Source: CAVQBP01 sp963723205 (GTDB lineage Bacteria; Bacteroidota; Ignavibacteria; Ignavibacteriales; Ignavibacteriaceae). From it: DNA of 64,000 nucleotides. The notes beneath the pieces are model-generated. The model searched no databases. It was not told where the DNA came from and saw only the letters and a list, made by a program, of their open reading frames with translations. The first letter of the stretch is position 1. Every line of letters begins with the position of its first letter. Shown here piece by piece: positions 18,848 to 28,510 of the stretch. The stretch is from the NCBI GenBank assembly GCA_963723205.1, contig CAVRQC010000035.1, positions 62,001 through 126,000 on the forward strand, written 5' to 3'. The position numbers and the translations under genes are program-made.

Positions 18848-20457
18848 TATTGTTTATTTTTAACAATCTCTACTCTTCTGTTTTCGCTCCTTCCTTCAGG
18901 GGTTGCATTGGAGGCAATAGGAGATTCATCTCCTAATCCCAAAACCTGGAATTGAAAAGATGGTAAACCTTTCGATATAAAATACTTCATAATGGCATTA
19001 GCTTCTTCATAAGATATTGATAATTTCCTTGCATCGGGTGTTTGGCTATCTACATAACCTTGAATTTTCCATTTTGTCCAAGGATCTCTTCTAAGAAAAC
19101 TAACAATATCATTTAATCTAGAATATGCAGAAGATTTAATCTGCTCTGTACCCGGCTCAAAAGTTTCATCTACACTTATAATTATTTTACTTGTGTTAGG
19201 TGAAATTGAAGTTACATTCTCCTGTTTTGTTTGAGTAGGAGGAGCTGGAATATTTTCATTTCGTGTAATAGGAGCAGTTTCCCTCGGTTTTTCATTCTGC
19301 CTAACTGTTTCCCTCGGTTGAGCATTTTCCTTTATTTCACAACCGAATTTGTCAACTTTTGTTCCTGCCGGTGTACCAGGACATTTATCCAGATAATCCG
19401 GTATGCCATCTCCATCAGAATCCAGAGGGCATCCATTTTTATCAACTTTTACTCCTCCGGGTGTATTTGAACATTTATCTAAATAATCCGGGACACCATC
19501 ATTATCACTATCCGGCGGACACCCGGTCTTATCTACAGCAATTCCTTTAGGTGTATTAGGGCATTTATCCAGATTATCTGGGACACCGTCACCATCTGAA
19601 TCTAATGGACAACCATTTTTATCAACTTTTACACCCTGTGGAGTTTGCGGACATTTATCCAAATAGTCCGGAACTCCATCTCCATCCATGTCGAGAGGAC
19701 AACCTTTTTCATCAATTAATACACCTTGGGGGGTATTGGGACAAAGATCCCTGGAATCCGGTACACCATCTCCATCACTATCTTTTTGCCCGCCTAAAGA
19801 AAATGATACCCCAATTAAAACAGTTGCATAAAAATCATTATGGGGACCGGCAGGAAAATCACCGGGATTTATTTGAGATGCAGGTGAAACATCATCTAAA
19901 TAATCACTCTGTACAAAATGAATTGCACCTGATGTAAATATACTCCAATCATTGTTTATCTTAAATCTAAATCCGGCTTCTACATCATAACATAAAGCAT
20001 TTTTACTATAAAGATTTTTCTGATTATGCGGTGCTCTTTCACCGGTGCTTGATAAAGGATTAAACCAAATTATTGATGCACCTCCAAATACATAAGGGAA
20101 AACCACATCCTGAATTGAATAGATATAATTTATACCTAACCCAAGAGAGCGAATATCCGTAGAAAATTCAGCAGGACTATTAGGAACTCTTCTTTCGTCT
20201 TTTCCTTTTATATTAGCTACACCGGCTGCTAATCTTAAACCAAAAATATTCTGATCTTTTGTAGGGAAAAAATATTCAATCATACCATTAGCATTATAAC
20301 TATTTATGGTAGACATATAATCTGTCTTTCCAACAGCTAAACCACCATTTAAAGATAAAACCCATCTATCCGAGAAAGGGTGATTTTTAATTTCTTGCGC
20401 CTTTGAAAAATTGATTATAAATAGAAGTGCAACAAATGTGAACAATATCTTCCGCAT
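18847..20457 (-). CDS. OmpA-like outer-membrane protein with thrombospondin type 3 repeats
   Basis: The 536-residue protein has a signal peptide (1-20, ending FSKAQ) and an N-terminal eight-stranded-type beta-barrel region (about 25-225). Five calcium-binding thrombospondin type 3 units follow, built on DSDGDGVPD..DKCPNTP (about 228-385), then a proline/glutamate linker and a C-terminal OmpA domain (about 415-536). The last contains the peptidoglycan-binding core (SAYSRLNDIVSFL, RKLSISYEEANAIMKYF, NRRVEIVKNKQ). It is expected to anchor the outer membrane to peptidoglycan, the TSP3 segment acting as a rigid Ca2+-dependent spacer. In the TSP3 region the other frames also look open, but that only reflects the repeats. 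Confidence 0.93.
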   Translation of the reverse strand: MRKILFTFVALLFIINFSKAQEIKNHPFSDRWVLSLNGGLAVGKTDYMSTINSYNANGMIEYFFPTKDQNIFGLRLAAGVANIKGKDERRVPNSPAEFSTDIRSLGLGINYIYSIQDVVFPYVFGGASIIWFNPLSSTGERAPHNQKNLYSKNALCYDVEAGFRFKINNDWSIFTSGAIHFVQSDYLDDVSPASQINPGDFPAGPHNDFYATVLIGVSFSLGGQKDSDGDGVPDSRDLCPNTPQGVLIDEKGCPLDMDGDGVPDYLDKCPQTPQGVKVDKNGCPLDSDGDGVPDNLDKCPNTPKGIAVDKTGCPPDSDNDGVPDYLDKCSNTPGGVKVDKNGCPLDSDGDGIPDYLDKCPGTPAGTKVDKFGCEIKENAQPRETVRQNEKPRETAPITRNENIPAPPTQTKQENVTSISPNTSKIIISVDETFEPGTEQIKSSAYSRLNDIVSFLRRDPWTKWKIQGYVDSQTPDARKLSISYEEANAIMKYFISKGLPSFQFQVLGLGDESPIASNATPEGRSENRRVEIVKNKQ

Positions 20458-20741
20458 TACAACTCCCTAATGTATGATCTTTGTTCCTAATATTTAATCG
20501 GTTAAATATTTAACCATAATAATTCAAGAAAATTCCTGGATTATTTGAAAAAATCTCCCTCTGAAATTTTTGTTATTCGAAATTACTAATTCAAATCTCA
20601 AAAAGCTACATATTTCTATAATTAAAATATTTTTTATAATATTAAAATTATCAATAAATTTAGCCTTGATTTTCAGGTTCCAATTAACAATTTTCTACAG
20701 TAATTTTATCAAATATTCTCAATATATAAACATCATAATTA

Positions 20742-21809
20742 ATGCCAAAGAAATATTTTATCTTCACACTTATCTTTTTTATTTCCATTTCAATTTTATA
20801 TGCGCAAAATTCGGGCTCTAATTCCGGGTTTACTATTGCCAAATACGCCGGAGAATTTATGGCAATTGGAGTTGGCGGAAGACCATTGGGAATGGGTGGT
20901 GCATATGTAGCCATTGCAAATGATGTAACAGCAGGATATTATAACCCTGCCGGATTAGCTCATCTGGATTACCCTCAAATAGCACTTATGCATGATGAAA
21001 GATATGGAAGTTTAGTTAATTATGATTATGCTGCCGTAGCTATTCCTTATGGTAAAGATATGAGTTTTGGTTTAAGCATAATGAGACTGGGTATTGACGG
21101 AATTCCGGATACACGCAATGCATTGGTAGATCCGAATGGAAATGTACTGCATGATCCAAGTGCTATCCTGGATCCCAGGAACAGAATAAATCCTTCTCTT
21201 GTAACTGAATTCAGTAACCAGGATTGGGCTTTTTATTTAAGTTTTGCAAAAAGACATTCCAAAAATTTTTATTATGGTGCAAATGTTAAGATTATAAGAA
21301 GAAGCATTGCCGAATATAGTGCGTGGGGAGTCGGATTTGATGTAGGTGCATGGTACTCACCAATTGAAAATCTTTCTTTAGGGGCAAATCTCCAGGATAT
21401 TACTACAACATTAATTGCATGGAATACAGGAACTAATGAACTCGTCTCTCCAACAGCAAAAATAGGTGCAGGTTATACTTTTGATTTTTTAGGAGGAAAG
21501 ATTACACCTGCTGTTGATTTTGATGTCAGGTTTGAAAACAGGCAATTTGCTTCAAATTTCCATGTGGGTCCTGTTAGTTTTGATATGCATTCCGGATTAG
21601 AATATAATTACAAAAATTTGTTTTCAATCAGGGGTGGGTATAATGATGTTAAGCAATTTACTGTCGGTGCAGGTATCAAACTGCCTAAACTTAATATTGA
21701 TTATTCTTTTGCCCGTTTTAATATGGCATCAGATGAAAGGCTTGGAGATACACACAGGATATCATTAACGTTAACTTTAGAAGAACCTAAATTTTTAAGA
21801 GGGAATTGA
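20742..21809 (+). CDS. PorV/PorQ-family outer-membrane protein
   Basis: The 355-residue protein has a signal peptide (1-21, ISISILYAQ). The mature N-terminus is typical of the PorV/UPF0164 group: GRPLGMGGAYVAIANDVTAGYYNPAGLAHL. The remainder shows amphipathic strands ending in a barrel-like C-terminus (HRISLTLTL). In Bacteroidota, PorV is the shuttle that picks up type IX secretion substrates at the outer membrane. Several related paralogues exist per genome, so this copy may or may not be the true PorV. Its presence is consistent with the many T9SS-tailed proteins in this window. It is transcribed divergently from the OmpA-like gene. Confidence 0.87.
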   Translation: MPKKYFIFTLIFFISISILYAQNSGSNSGFTIAKYAGEFMAIGVGGRPLGMGGAYVAIANDVTAGYYNPAGLAHLDYPQIALMHDERYGSLVNYDYAAVAIPYGKDMSFGLSIMRLGIDGIPDTRNALVDPNGNVLHDPSAILDPRNRINPSLVTEFSNQDWAFYLSFAKRHSKNFYYGANVKIIRRSIAEYSAWGVGFDVGAWYSPIENLSLGANLQDITTTLIAWNTGTNELVSPTAKIGAGYTFDFLGGKITPAVDFDVRFENRQFASNFHVGPVSFDMHSGLEYNYKNLFSIRGGYNDVKQFTVGAGIKLPKLNIDYSFARFNMASDERLGDTHRISLTLTLEEPKFLRGN

Positions 21810-21837
21810 AGATAATATATCTGTTAATTAGTATCTT
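21807..21837. terminator. AT-rich hairpin between convergent genes
   Basis: GAAGATA (21807-21813) and TATCTTC (21831-21837) can pair over a 17-base loop, starting in the stop codon of the PorV-like gene and ending just before the stop of the convergent receiver gene. T-rich sequence follows on the plus strand. It is a weak candidate for a shared terminator. Confidence 0.35.
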
Positions 21838-21845
21838 CATTTGAT

Positions 21846-22235
21846 TTAATCTTTTACCATATTTAGTAAAGTTTCCATTAAATAACTGTTGCTTACAGGT
21901 TTAGAAAGGAAAATATCTACACCTGCATTCAGTGCATTTTCTTTATCCTGCTGAAAGACATGTGCAGTTAAACATACTACCGGAATATGTTTAAATCTTT
22001 CACTACCTTTGATTTCCCTGGTAAGCTGCAATCCGTCTTTCTGTCCTCTCAAGGATATATCCATTAAGATTACGTTTATCTTATAATTATTCAGATATTG
22101 ATAAAAGGACTGTTCGGAATCACAAACAAAAACTATAAAATTTTTCTTCAAGAATAATTGAAGAAATCTCTGGTTCTCATAGTCGTCTTCAACTACTAAT
22201 ATTTTTGGTTTTATCGATTCATCCATAAAAGACAC
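21846..22235 (-). CDS. Stand-alone response regulator receiver domain
   Basis: The 129-residue protein consists only of a receiver domain. The acidic pair is VVEDD, the phosphoacceptor is D59 in VILMDISLRGQ, the conserved Thr lies in LTAHVF and the lysine in LSKPVS. There is no output domain, as in CheY- or Spo0F-like relay proteins and the receivers often found with hybrid kinases. No kinase is adjacent on this strand, so the partner is unknown. Confidence 0.93.
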   Translation of the reverse strand: MSFMDESIKPKILVVEDDYENQRFLQLFLKKNFIVFVCDSEQSFYQYLNNYKINVILMDISLRGQKDGLQLTREIKGSERFKHIPVVCLTAHVFQQDKENALNAGVDIFLSKPVSNSYLMETLLNMVKD

Positions 22236-22374
22236 AATTCTTTTTCATTCAAATATATGAAATGAAAGAATTTAAAAAAAATTTCTTCTATCACAGTCAA
22301 TTCTGTTTTTAAATTGTTAACTTTAATAAAGCAGAAAATTTTTTAATATTTGTAATGTTAAACTGAAAACTTAT

Positions 22375-22599
22375 ATGCCTCCGGAATTTCATCAAATAGG
22401 AAAATTATTAATTTTTGTAGGAATAATTACCCTAATACTGGGAGTTGTATTTTTCTTTGGTGATAAAATCCCATACATAGGAAGACTTCCCGGTGATATA
22501 ATAATAAAAAAGAAAAATTTTACTTTTTACTTTCCTATTGTTACATCTATAATATTAAGTCTTATTATATCCTTTATTTTGTTTATACTAAAAAAATAG
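22375..22599 (+). CDS. DUF2905 small membrane protein
   Basis: The 74-residue protein has two hydrophobic helices (about 9-29 and 50-72) flanking the conserved hairpin GRLPGDIIIKKKNFTFYFPI, the hallmark of the DUF2905 family, which is widespread and of unknown function. The length matches the family. It stands alone between a divergent receiver gene and the convergent thioredoxin-like gene. Confidence 0.85.
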   Translation: MPPEFHQIGKLLIFVGIITLILGVVFFFGDKIPYIGRLPGDIIIKKKNFTFYFPIVTSIILSLIISFILFILKK

Positions 22600-22636
22600 A
22601 GTATAGCTGCTCTAAAGCTTTTACCATAAACAATTA

Positions 22637-23170
22637 TCAGCTTAATATTTCTTTTATTTTCTTAATATATTCTGATTTCGGAACTAAACCAATATGCTTA
22701 TCAATAATTTTTCCTTCTTTATTGATAACAAATGAAGTTGGTATAGCATTTATTGAACCGTAATCCATTATAACCTGGTTAGTACCATATACAACAGGAT
22801 AATTTATTCCATATTTTTTTATAAACGGAACAACGTCTGATTTTGTATCCTGATCTAGCGAAATTCCAATAACCACAAGATTATTTTTGAATTCTTTCTG
22901 CAATTCAATTAAATCTGGGATGCCTTTTCTGCATGGAGGACACCAAGTAGCCCAGAAATCAACAATAACTACTTTACCTCTGTAATCCGATAGTTTAATA
23001 GTTTTACCTTCTGTACTGGTTAAGTCAAAATTAGGTGCTAAGTCAGATGATTCTTTATTTTCTACTGTTGGATTTGTTTTATTTTCAGGTTCAACTTTTA
23101 CATTTTTTTTGCATCCGGTAATACTCAATCCTAAAAGAATTAAGAAAAATAAAATTGAATATCTCTTCAT
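22637..23170 (-). CDS. TlpA/ResA-family thiol-disulfide oxidoreductase lipoprotein
   Basis: I choose the ATG at 23170 because it gives a lipoprotein signal (MKRYSILFFLILLGLSITGC, lipobox ITGC) and is preceded by AGGAGAA, whereas the longer in-frame start at 23215 would place the signal peptide internally. The 177-residue product has an AhpC/TSA-type thioredoxin fold with APNFDLTSTEGK, the active site WATWCPPCRKG, and the cis-proline region AIPTSFVINKEG. Such proteins reduce disulfides in the cell envelope, often for cytochrome c maturation or against oxidative damage. The gene begins 10 bases after the stop of the small membrane-protein gene, so the two are probably one operon. Confidence 0.93.
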   Translation of the reverse strand: MKRYSILFFLILLGLSITGCKKNVKVEPENKTNPTVENKESSDLAPNFDLTSTEGKTIKLSDYRGKVVIVDFWATWCPPCRKGIPDLIELQKEFKNNLVVIGISLDQDTKSDVVPFIKKYGINYPVVYGTNQVIMDYGSINAIPTSFVINKEGKIIDKHIGLVPKSEYIKKIKEILS

Positions 23171-23180
23171 TATTTCTCCT

Positions 23181-23462
23181 TTACTGCTGATGGTGAATAT
23201 TTGTATCCTTTGCACTTAAGCCATATAATTCCGGATTTAAAGAAGTGTTTGGATGTTCATGCTTTGCAGGATCATAGTTGGGAGGGTAAGGTCCTCTTTC
23301 TGGTACACTCCGTGTATTGTTCACTATAAAGAATATCAGAAGTACAATAACAATAATAACTGTCCATACAGCATTTTTATATCTGGGATCAATCAGAGGC
23401 TTCTTCTGAGGTTGCTTTTTGCCAATGTGCCTCTCTCTGGGTTTATTTTTTTTACTTGCCAT
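23181..23462 (-). CDS. Small single-pass membrane protein of unknown function
   Basis: The 93-residue protein has a strongly basic cytoplasmic N-terminus (KKNKPRERHIGKKQPQKK), one membrane helix (about 33-51, VWTVIIVIVLLIFFIV), and a Pro/Asn/His-rich extracytoplasmic tail. Its stop codon lies 10 bases before the start of the TlpA-like lipoprotein gene. I do not recognise the family. The linkage suggests a small accessory of envelope redox function, but this rests on position alone. Confidence 0.7.
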   Translation of the reverse strand: MASKKNKPRERHIGKKQPQKKPLIDPRYKNAVWTVIIVIVLLIFFIVNNTRSVPERGPYPPNYDPAKHEHPNTSLNPELYGLSAKDTNIHHQQ

Positions 23463-23549
23463 TATCTAGTTCAATTTAATTTATTAAAGCACAAAGTTAA
23501 CAAAATTTATAATTAAAAAGGTAAATATACTTTAACATAAGTATAACTT

Positions 23550-24626
23550 TTATATAAACATTTCCAATTGTTCATTTGCTTTTTTTCTGAAACCTTCAAT
23601 AGATAGACGGTAATCTCTTTTATTTAACCCGTATTTTTTACAGCTCATTAAGAATAGGCTTTTAATTGTTTCAGCATATTCACCTTCTCCTGAAAATCTT
23701 TTACCGAATTCCGAATTGTTTAGTTTCCCTCCTCTAATATCTTTTATCCTGTTAATAATTTTATTCGCTCTTTGCGGAAATTCATTGATTAACCAATTTA
23801 TAAGAATGTCTTTTACTGTGTATGGTAATCTCAATAGTATAAAACCAGCATACTCCGCACCCATTTCTGAGGCTGCTTTTAGAATCGAAGGAATTTCTTT
23901 GTCATTTAAGCCGGGAATAACCGGGGCAACATTTACTCCTACAGGAATTTTATTTTCTGCTAATTTCCGAATCGTTTCCAGTCGTTTTGTAGGGATAGAG
24001 GTTCTTGGTTCCATTTTACTTATTAAAGATTTATCCAGGCTAGTGATTGTAATTGTTACTGAAATCAAATCCTCTTTACTCATCTCCTTTAAAATATCAA
24101 TATCTCTTTGCACCAATGCATTTTTTGTTATTAAACCTACCGGGTTCCTGTATTTTAAACAAACCTCCAGGGCTTTTCTTGTTAGATTCAATTTTGATTC
24201 AATTGGTTGATAACAATCCGTATTACCGGAAAAAATTATAATATCCGGTTTATAACTATTCTTCTTCAGTTCCTTCTCAAGCAATTTGTGAGCATCTTCC
24301 TTTACCATAATTTTTGTTTCAAAATCCAGCCCTGAAGAAAATCCTAAAAATTCATGGGAAGGCCGGGCATAACAGTAAATACAGCCATGTTCACACCCGC
24401 GGTAAGGATTGAATGAATAGTTGAAGTCAATATCCTCGCTATCATTTACCGATACAACTGTCTTTGAGTTATCCTTAAAATATTGGGTTGGAACTTTTCT
24501 GTTTATATTATTTTCTGAATAAAAGCCATCAAATTCATCATCATTAAAACTTTCAATATTTAGTCTTTCAAACCTGTTCTTAGGATTAAACTGAGCACCC
24601 CGCCCTCTGGATTTTTCATTATTCAT
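23550..24626 (-). CDS. PA0069-family radical SAM protein
   Basis: The 358-residue protein has the radical SAM cluster motif in NPYRGCEHGCIYCYARPSHE (CxxxCxxC), followed by GLDFETKI, and the SAM-binding strands IIIFSGNTDCYQP and VTITSLD, with EPRTSIPTKRLE downstream. This pattern belongs to the SplB-like PA0069/Rv2578c group, distantly related to spore photoproduct lyase. The biochemical function of the group is not established. The gene stands alone with its own leader. Confidence 0.87.
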   Translation of the reverse strand: MNNEKSRGRGAQFNPKNRFERLNIESFNDDEFDGFYSENNINRKVPTQYFKDNSKTVVSVNDSEDIDFNYSFNPYRGCEHGCIYCYARPSHEFLGFSSGLDFETKIMVKEDAHKLLEKELKKNSYKPDIIIFSGNTDCYQPIESKLNLTRKALEVCLKYRNPVGLITKNALVQRDIDILKEMSKEDLISVTITITSLDKSLISKMEPRTSIPTKRLETIRKLAENKIPVGVNVAPVIPGLNDKEIPSILKAASEMGAEYAGFILLRLPYTVKDILINWLINEFPQRANKIINRIKDIRGGKLNNSEFGKRFSGEGEYAETIKSLFLMSCKKYGLNKRDYRLSIEGFRKKANEQLEMFI

Positions 24627-24794
24627 TTTTAGATTCTAATTTAATCAACAATCATTTATAGATATGCGACCTAGTTTATCGTTTAACGTTTTTTAATTTT
24701 TAAACAAAATACAATATACCGGATTTTTTAAAATCCATTAAATACTACACTTATTTTTTTAATGAATTAACAGGAATAAATTTAATTTTACTTG

Positions 24795-26294
24795 TCAGGA
24801 AAGTTGTTCTTCTAAGACAAAGATATGACTATTATAAGCTTTAAGTTCAATAAAAAGACCTGATTTCAATATTTCGTCAGTTCTTCTTATATATTTTTGA
24901 TCACTTAATAAATCAAACAAAACGATATTTTCAACTGAAGTATCAACTTGAAATTTCAGCCTGCACTGAGAAGTCAAGTCAGAATAATTAATGACTATTA
25001 TTCTGCAGCTGCTATTGTACTTCCATTGCCATGCAAAAAAATTATTATATGAATAATTTTTGTCATTAATTGGAAGCGGATTCAATAAGCTCCATTCACC
25101 ATAAGTAAAAATATCATCTTTAGTAATTTTCAGTAACTTAGTATAAAATGATTTCTTGGTTTCAGAAACTTTTTCATACGGTTCCCTGCCTAACTGTACA
25201 GGCAGTTTTATTTTTTTCCCTTCAAACTGACCATCAAAAAAGAATTTCATTCCCTGGATTGTACTTATAGCAGTTGCTGCAGCCAACGATTTTTGTTTAC
25301 CAAATTTTTCTATAGCTCTTTTCTCATCATGATTCTCCAGGAATCTAACGGATTTCAACTGGAATGATTTCTCCGCCTTTAAATGATCAATAACACTCTG
25401 AATCTGGTCCGCTGCCAGTCTGTCAGTTAATCTTTTATCATATGTAAAATCAAAACCAAGCTGCTGTAAATCCCACTCAAGATCCCAATAGCTTTCAGCC
25501 ATAAAAATAAAGTCAGGAGATTTTGCTTTTACTTTCTCAATTGCAGATTTCCAGAATTCTTCTGCAGGCTTTTTATAACTCAACTTATTTAACACACCCG
25601 CCCATGTATTATAAAATATATTATTTAATGGAAGCATAGCCATATCGCAGCGAATTCCGTCGCATATATCTGAGATTTTAATTAATCGCTCAATCATAAA
25701 ATCTCTTGTTTCTTCATTAAAGTAATTAATTTGTATAGTATCTCTCCATGCTGGAAACAACGGATCTCTTCCGTGTGCAAAAATTTTTTCACAATCACCA
25801 AGATTCATATTTGAAATGCAAGGTTTAAAGAAAGTATAGGTATCCTTTGACATCAAATCTTCATCAGCTTCCAAAAAAATTTCGGGATGTGTTTTAATGA
25901 GGCTTGAATCAGCACTAAAATGATTTGGAATAAAATCAAGAAAAAGCTTTATTCCCATATTATTCAGTTTCTTTTTGAGTTCCATAAGATCTTTACTAGT
26001 GCCAAGAGCAGGATTTACCTCATATATATCAATTGCAAAAGGAGAACCAATTACATCATTTTTAGTCCAGTCTTTCAGGCTTTTGTTATATGAAGAAACA
26101 AGATCAACTTCAAAACAATATTTTTCAATAGTTGACGGGCATGTTTTCCAGATTCCCATTAACCAAACGATATTAATGCCCAACTGAGATAGATTTTGAA
26201 AATAATTTATTGGGATAGAATTGAATTTTGTCTTTTCCCCGAATTGTTTTATCCAAACTCTGGTATTAATTTCGTAAAGTTTTGGATTTAACAT
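24795..26294 (-). CDS. Cytoplasmic GH13 alpha-amylase-family enzyme
   Basis: The 499-residue protein has a TIM barrel with the four GH13 conserved regions: DFIPNH (120-125), GIRCDMAM (213-220, nucleophile D217), FIFMAESYWD (acid/base E267) and FLENHDEKR (319-326, stabiliser D323). The start MLNPKLYEINTRVWIK has no signal peptide, so it acts inside the cell. The C-terminal part is a beta-sandwich-like domain. The sequence resembles the alpha-amylases and maltosyl-transferring types that Ignavibacteria and relatives use on storage glucans, but hydrolase and transglycosylase cannot be separated by eye. Confidence 0.87.
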   Translation of the reverse strand: MLNPKLYEINTRVWIKQFGEKTKFNSIPINYFQNLSQLGINIVWLMGIWKTCPSTIEKYCFEVDLVSSYNKSLKDWTKNDVIGSPFAIDIYEVNPALGTSKDLMELKKKLNNMGIKLFLDFIPNHFSADSSLIKTHPEIFLEADEDLMSKDTYTFFKPCISNMNLGDCEKIFAHGRDPLFPAWRDTIQINYFNEETRDFMIERLIKISDICDGIRCDMAMLPLNNIFYNTWAGVLNKLSYKKPAEEFWKSAIEKVKAKSPDFIFMAESYWDLEWDLQQLGFDFTYDKRLTDRLAADQIQSVIDHLKAEKSFQLKSVRFLENHDEKRAIEKFGKQKSLAAATAISTIQGMKFFFDGQFEGKKIKLPVQLGREPYEKVSETKKSFYTKLLKITKDDIFTYGEWSLLNPLPINDKNYSYNNFFAWQWKYNSSCRIIVINYSDLTSQCRLKFQVDTSVENIVLFDLLSDQKYIRRTDEILKSGLFIELKAYNSHIFVLEEQLS

Positions 26295-26542
26295 TGTCTA
26301 TTTCTTATGAAATATTTTTTATAAATTTTATTTTAATATAAGCAAAAATCTAATTTATCTTTATCTTTCGCTAGTCCCAATAGATCATTTTTATATTAAT
26401 TATTAAAAATAATAATTTTTAACATATAATTAAGATATGTTTTATTAATATTTTACAAATTTTTTATAAAGTTTAATGATTTTATCTTTATTAACTTTTA
26501 ACTTACGGAACGAAATTATAATCAAGAATTTTTGAGGTGCTA

Positions 26543-27526
26543 ATGGCAAACAAATTGAACAGACTTACTCCCAATGATGAAGCTAAGCTTAAACAATTCC
26601 CCGACATTTTTGAAAAGGACGGGCTTGAGGAAGAACTGGAAAGCTATAGCCAGGTTGCTGTTGATAATATAAAATTTACTCTAATAATTAAACCGGCAAT
26701 AATTTCATTTGCCGCGTTAATTATTTCTTTTTTTCTTGATATTTCTTACGTTCCTTTTTTAGGAAATATTTCTGTAAAAATAGCTACTGAACTTTTTCCT
26801 GCATGGAAACCCTCCGAAGCCATGATTGCACCATACAGTTTTTGGTGGCTGCCTGTTTTTGTATACTTATTATTCCTTTTATTCTCTTACCTTGCATATT
26901 CAAAATTAAAAGCAGAGATTGTCAGAACTCCTGTATCCGAAACAATCGACCGTATAATTACTTCTTATACTACCGTTGTGGACAGCATATCCACAGCATT
27001 ACCGCTGATTGGTGCTGCTATTTTGCTAATCAGCATAAAGCTGGGAGAAGAAGTATTTCTGGGTCTATCGGTTCCATTTGAAGTAAAGGCTTTGATTGTT
27101 CTCGCAATCGGGAAGCTTTTTGAACCTGTACTTGATCAGCTAAGCGTTGATTTTCAAAATGTAGTCAACCATGTTAAGGATATTAAGGACAGGTATTTTT
27201 CAAGGCTGCAGCTGGAAAATTCCAGGAATATTCTTAAACAAATTGGCAGCCAGGAATTCAAATCACCTGAGTTAACATTAAAGGATATTGAGCAGTATAG
27301 AAATATTTTAGAAAATACAAACCAATTAAGTGAAAAAGTTCTTAATAACTTTACCATGATTCATTCTGTTCTTGAAAAAATTAACAGTTCTCAAAATATC
27401 AGCAAAGAAAAAGTAGAAGAATTAAAATCTCTTGCCGAATCAATCTCTAAAGCATCTAATTCATTAGGTGATGAAAAAACATTACAAGGACTAAAGCATC
27501 TTGAAAATATTGTTGTTAAAAAGTGA
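26543..27526 (+). CDS. Polytopic inner-membrane protein with C-terminal helical domain (GldL/ExbB-like layout)
   Basis: The ATG at 26543 is preceded by TTTGAGG at proper spacing; a GTG two codons upstream overlaps that ribosome-binding site and is unlikely. The 327-residue product has hydrophobic segments at about 45-66, 98-119, 150-168 and a weaker one at 172-190. Between helices 2 and 3 lies a conserved-looking amphipathic stretch (ETIDRIITSYTTVVDSIS). The cytoplasmic C-terminal 110 residues are predicted long helices (LKDIEQYRNILENTNQ, KVEELKSLAESIS). I do not recognise a family. The arrangement of a membrane core plus a helical tail, directly followed by a single-TM periplasmic coiled-coil protein, recalls GldL-GldM and ExbB-ExbD pairs, but only by layout. 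The following gene starts 9 bases after the stop. Confidence 0.75.
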   Translation: MANKLNRLTPNDEAKLKQFPDIFEKDGLEEELESYSQVAVDNIKFTLIIKPAIISFAALIISFFLDISYVPFLGNISVKIATELFPAWKPSEAMIAPYSFWWLPVFVYLLFLLFSYLAYSKLKAEIVRTPVSETIDRIITSYTTVVDSISTALPLIGAAILLISIKLGEEVFLGLSVPFEVKALIVLAIGKLFEPVLDQLSVDFQNVVNHVKDIKDRYFSRLQLENSRNILKQIGSQEFKSPELTLKDIEQYRNILENTNQLSEKVLNNFTMIHSVLEKINSSQNISKEKVEELKSLAESISKASNSLGDEKTLQGLKHLENIVVKK

Positions 27527-27534
27527 GATAAAAG

Positions 27535-28492
27535 ATGATTAAAAAAGAGAGAGACAGTAAATTTATAATATACCAGGTTTTGTACATTTTTGTTATTACG
27601 GTATTAGCACTTAAGGGAGCCGATTCTTGATTTAAATAAAGTTATATTGAGTAAAGAAGCTGTTAGAAAGAGTGTCCGGGATTCTCTGGTTGCCGTAATC
27701 GATTCACTTTATGATAAGGGAATTAACTTTGACATAAAAATTAATGAGAATATGGCAGAACAGAACGTTGAACTGAAAGAAAAACTTGCTTCGATGAAAC
27801 AGGAATTATCTTCTCTGAACAAAAGAATAAAAGAAATTCCGCCCGAAAAAAAGGAGCCTCCAAAGGAAGAACAAATAAAGGAACAGACCATACTGCAATC
27901 GCCGTTATCTGTAAACCAAACTTTTATTCAATATACATGGAATAAAGCAAAAAATAACGGTAGCTTACCATCCAGCATTTATGATCCCGCAAATATGAAC
28001 AAACCTTTAGTTGTTATTCCGCCAGGTCAGGAAAAAATATTTAATTTATCTAACCAGAAAGAAGTTGTAGTAAAATTCGGAAGCCAGGAACAACGAATTA
28101 AAGTACTTCCAAATAAACCGCCTGAAGTTAAGATTGAAAGAGTTACTACAAAAATGAACTCTTCGGATATCTATGTGCAGGATCTTCAAAGAATAACCGT
28201 TTTCAAGGTAACTATTATTGACGAAAGACCGGATCAATTAAAAGTTAATTATACCGGACCTATTTCTGTTTCAAAATCTGCAAGAGATAGTAAAGGCAAT
28301 ATTGTATATAATGTTTCTTTAAATATAGCTCCAACTGAAAGCAGGTTTGAACAATGGCTTGATCATAATAGAACCTTAAGAGATTCTGATGGAAGATACA
28401 AAGTCAATTTCTTTTTTACTGTTTCGGATGAAATATCTAAAGATAGAGTTCAGGTAGGTGATTCTTTTTATTTTACTGATTTTTCGAGATAA
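27535..28492 (+). CDS. Single-TM periplasmic coiled-coil/Ig-like protein, GldM-like layout, reading frame changes once
   Basis: Two frames together make one sensible protein. Frame 1 (27535-27630) starts with an ATG right after the upstream gene and encodes MIKKERDSKFIIYQVLYIFV plus the rest of a signal anchor, then meets TGA at 27628. Frame 2 is open from after a TAG at 27605 through to 28492 and continues with LDLNKVILSKEAVRKSV; on its own it has no ATG and only a TTG at 27647 without a ribosome-binding site. A +1 shift within 27608-27630 joins them into about 320 residues. The order is a TM anchor, coiled coil (EKLASMKQELSSLNKRIKE), Pro/Glu/Lys-rich linker, and a C-terminal beta-rich domain (about 140-310). 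The anchor ending in VITVLALKGAD resembles GldM-type N-termini. A programmed shift, a mutation or a sequencing error are all possible. Confidence 0.65.
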
Positions 28493-28510
28493 TCCGGTAC
28501 AAATCATCAG

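Noticed and set aside
19231..19937. Open plus-strand frames opposite the OmpA-like gene
   Set aside because: They lie in the antisense of the thrombospondin repeats and contain repetitive Cys/Tyr/Leu/His-rich translations. The minus-strand gene has clear domain content, so these are shadows.
26537..26542. GTG at 26537 as start of the polytopic membrane protein
   Set aside because: It lies inside the likely ribosome-binding site (TTTGAGG), while the ATG two codons later has the right spacing.
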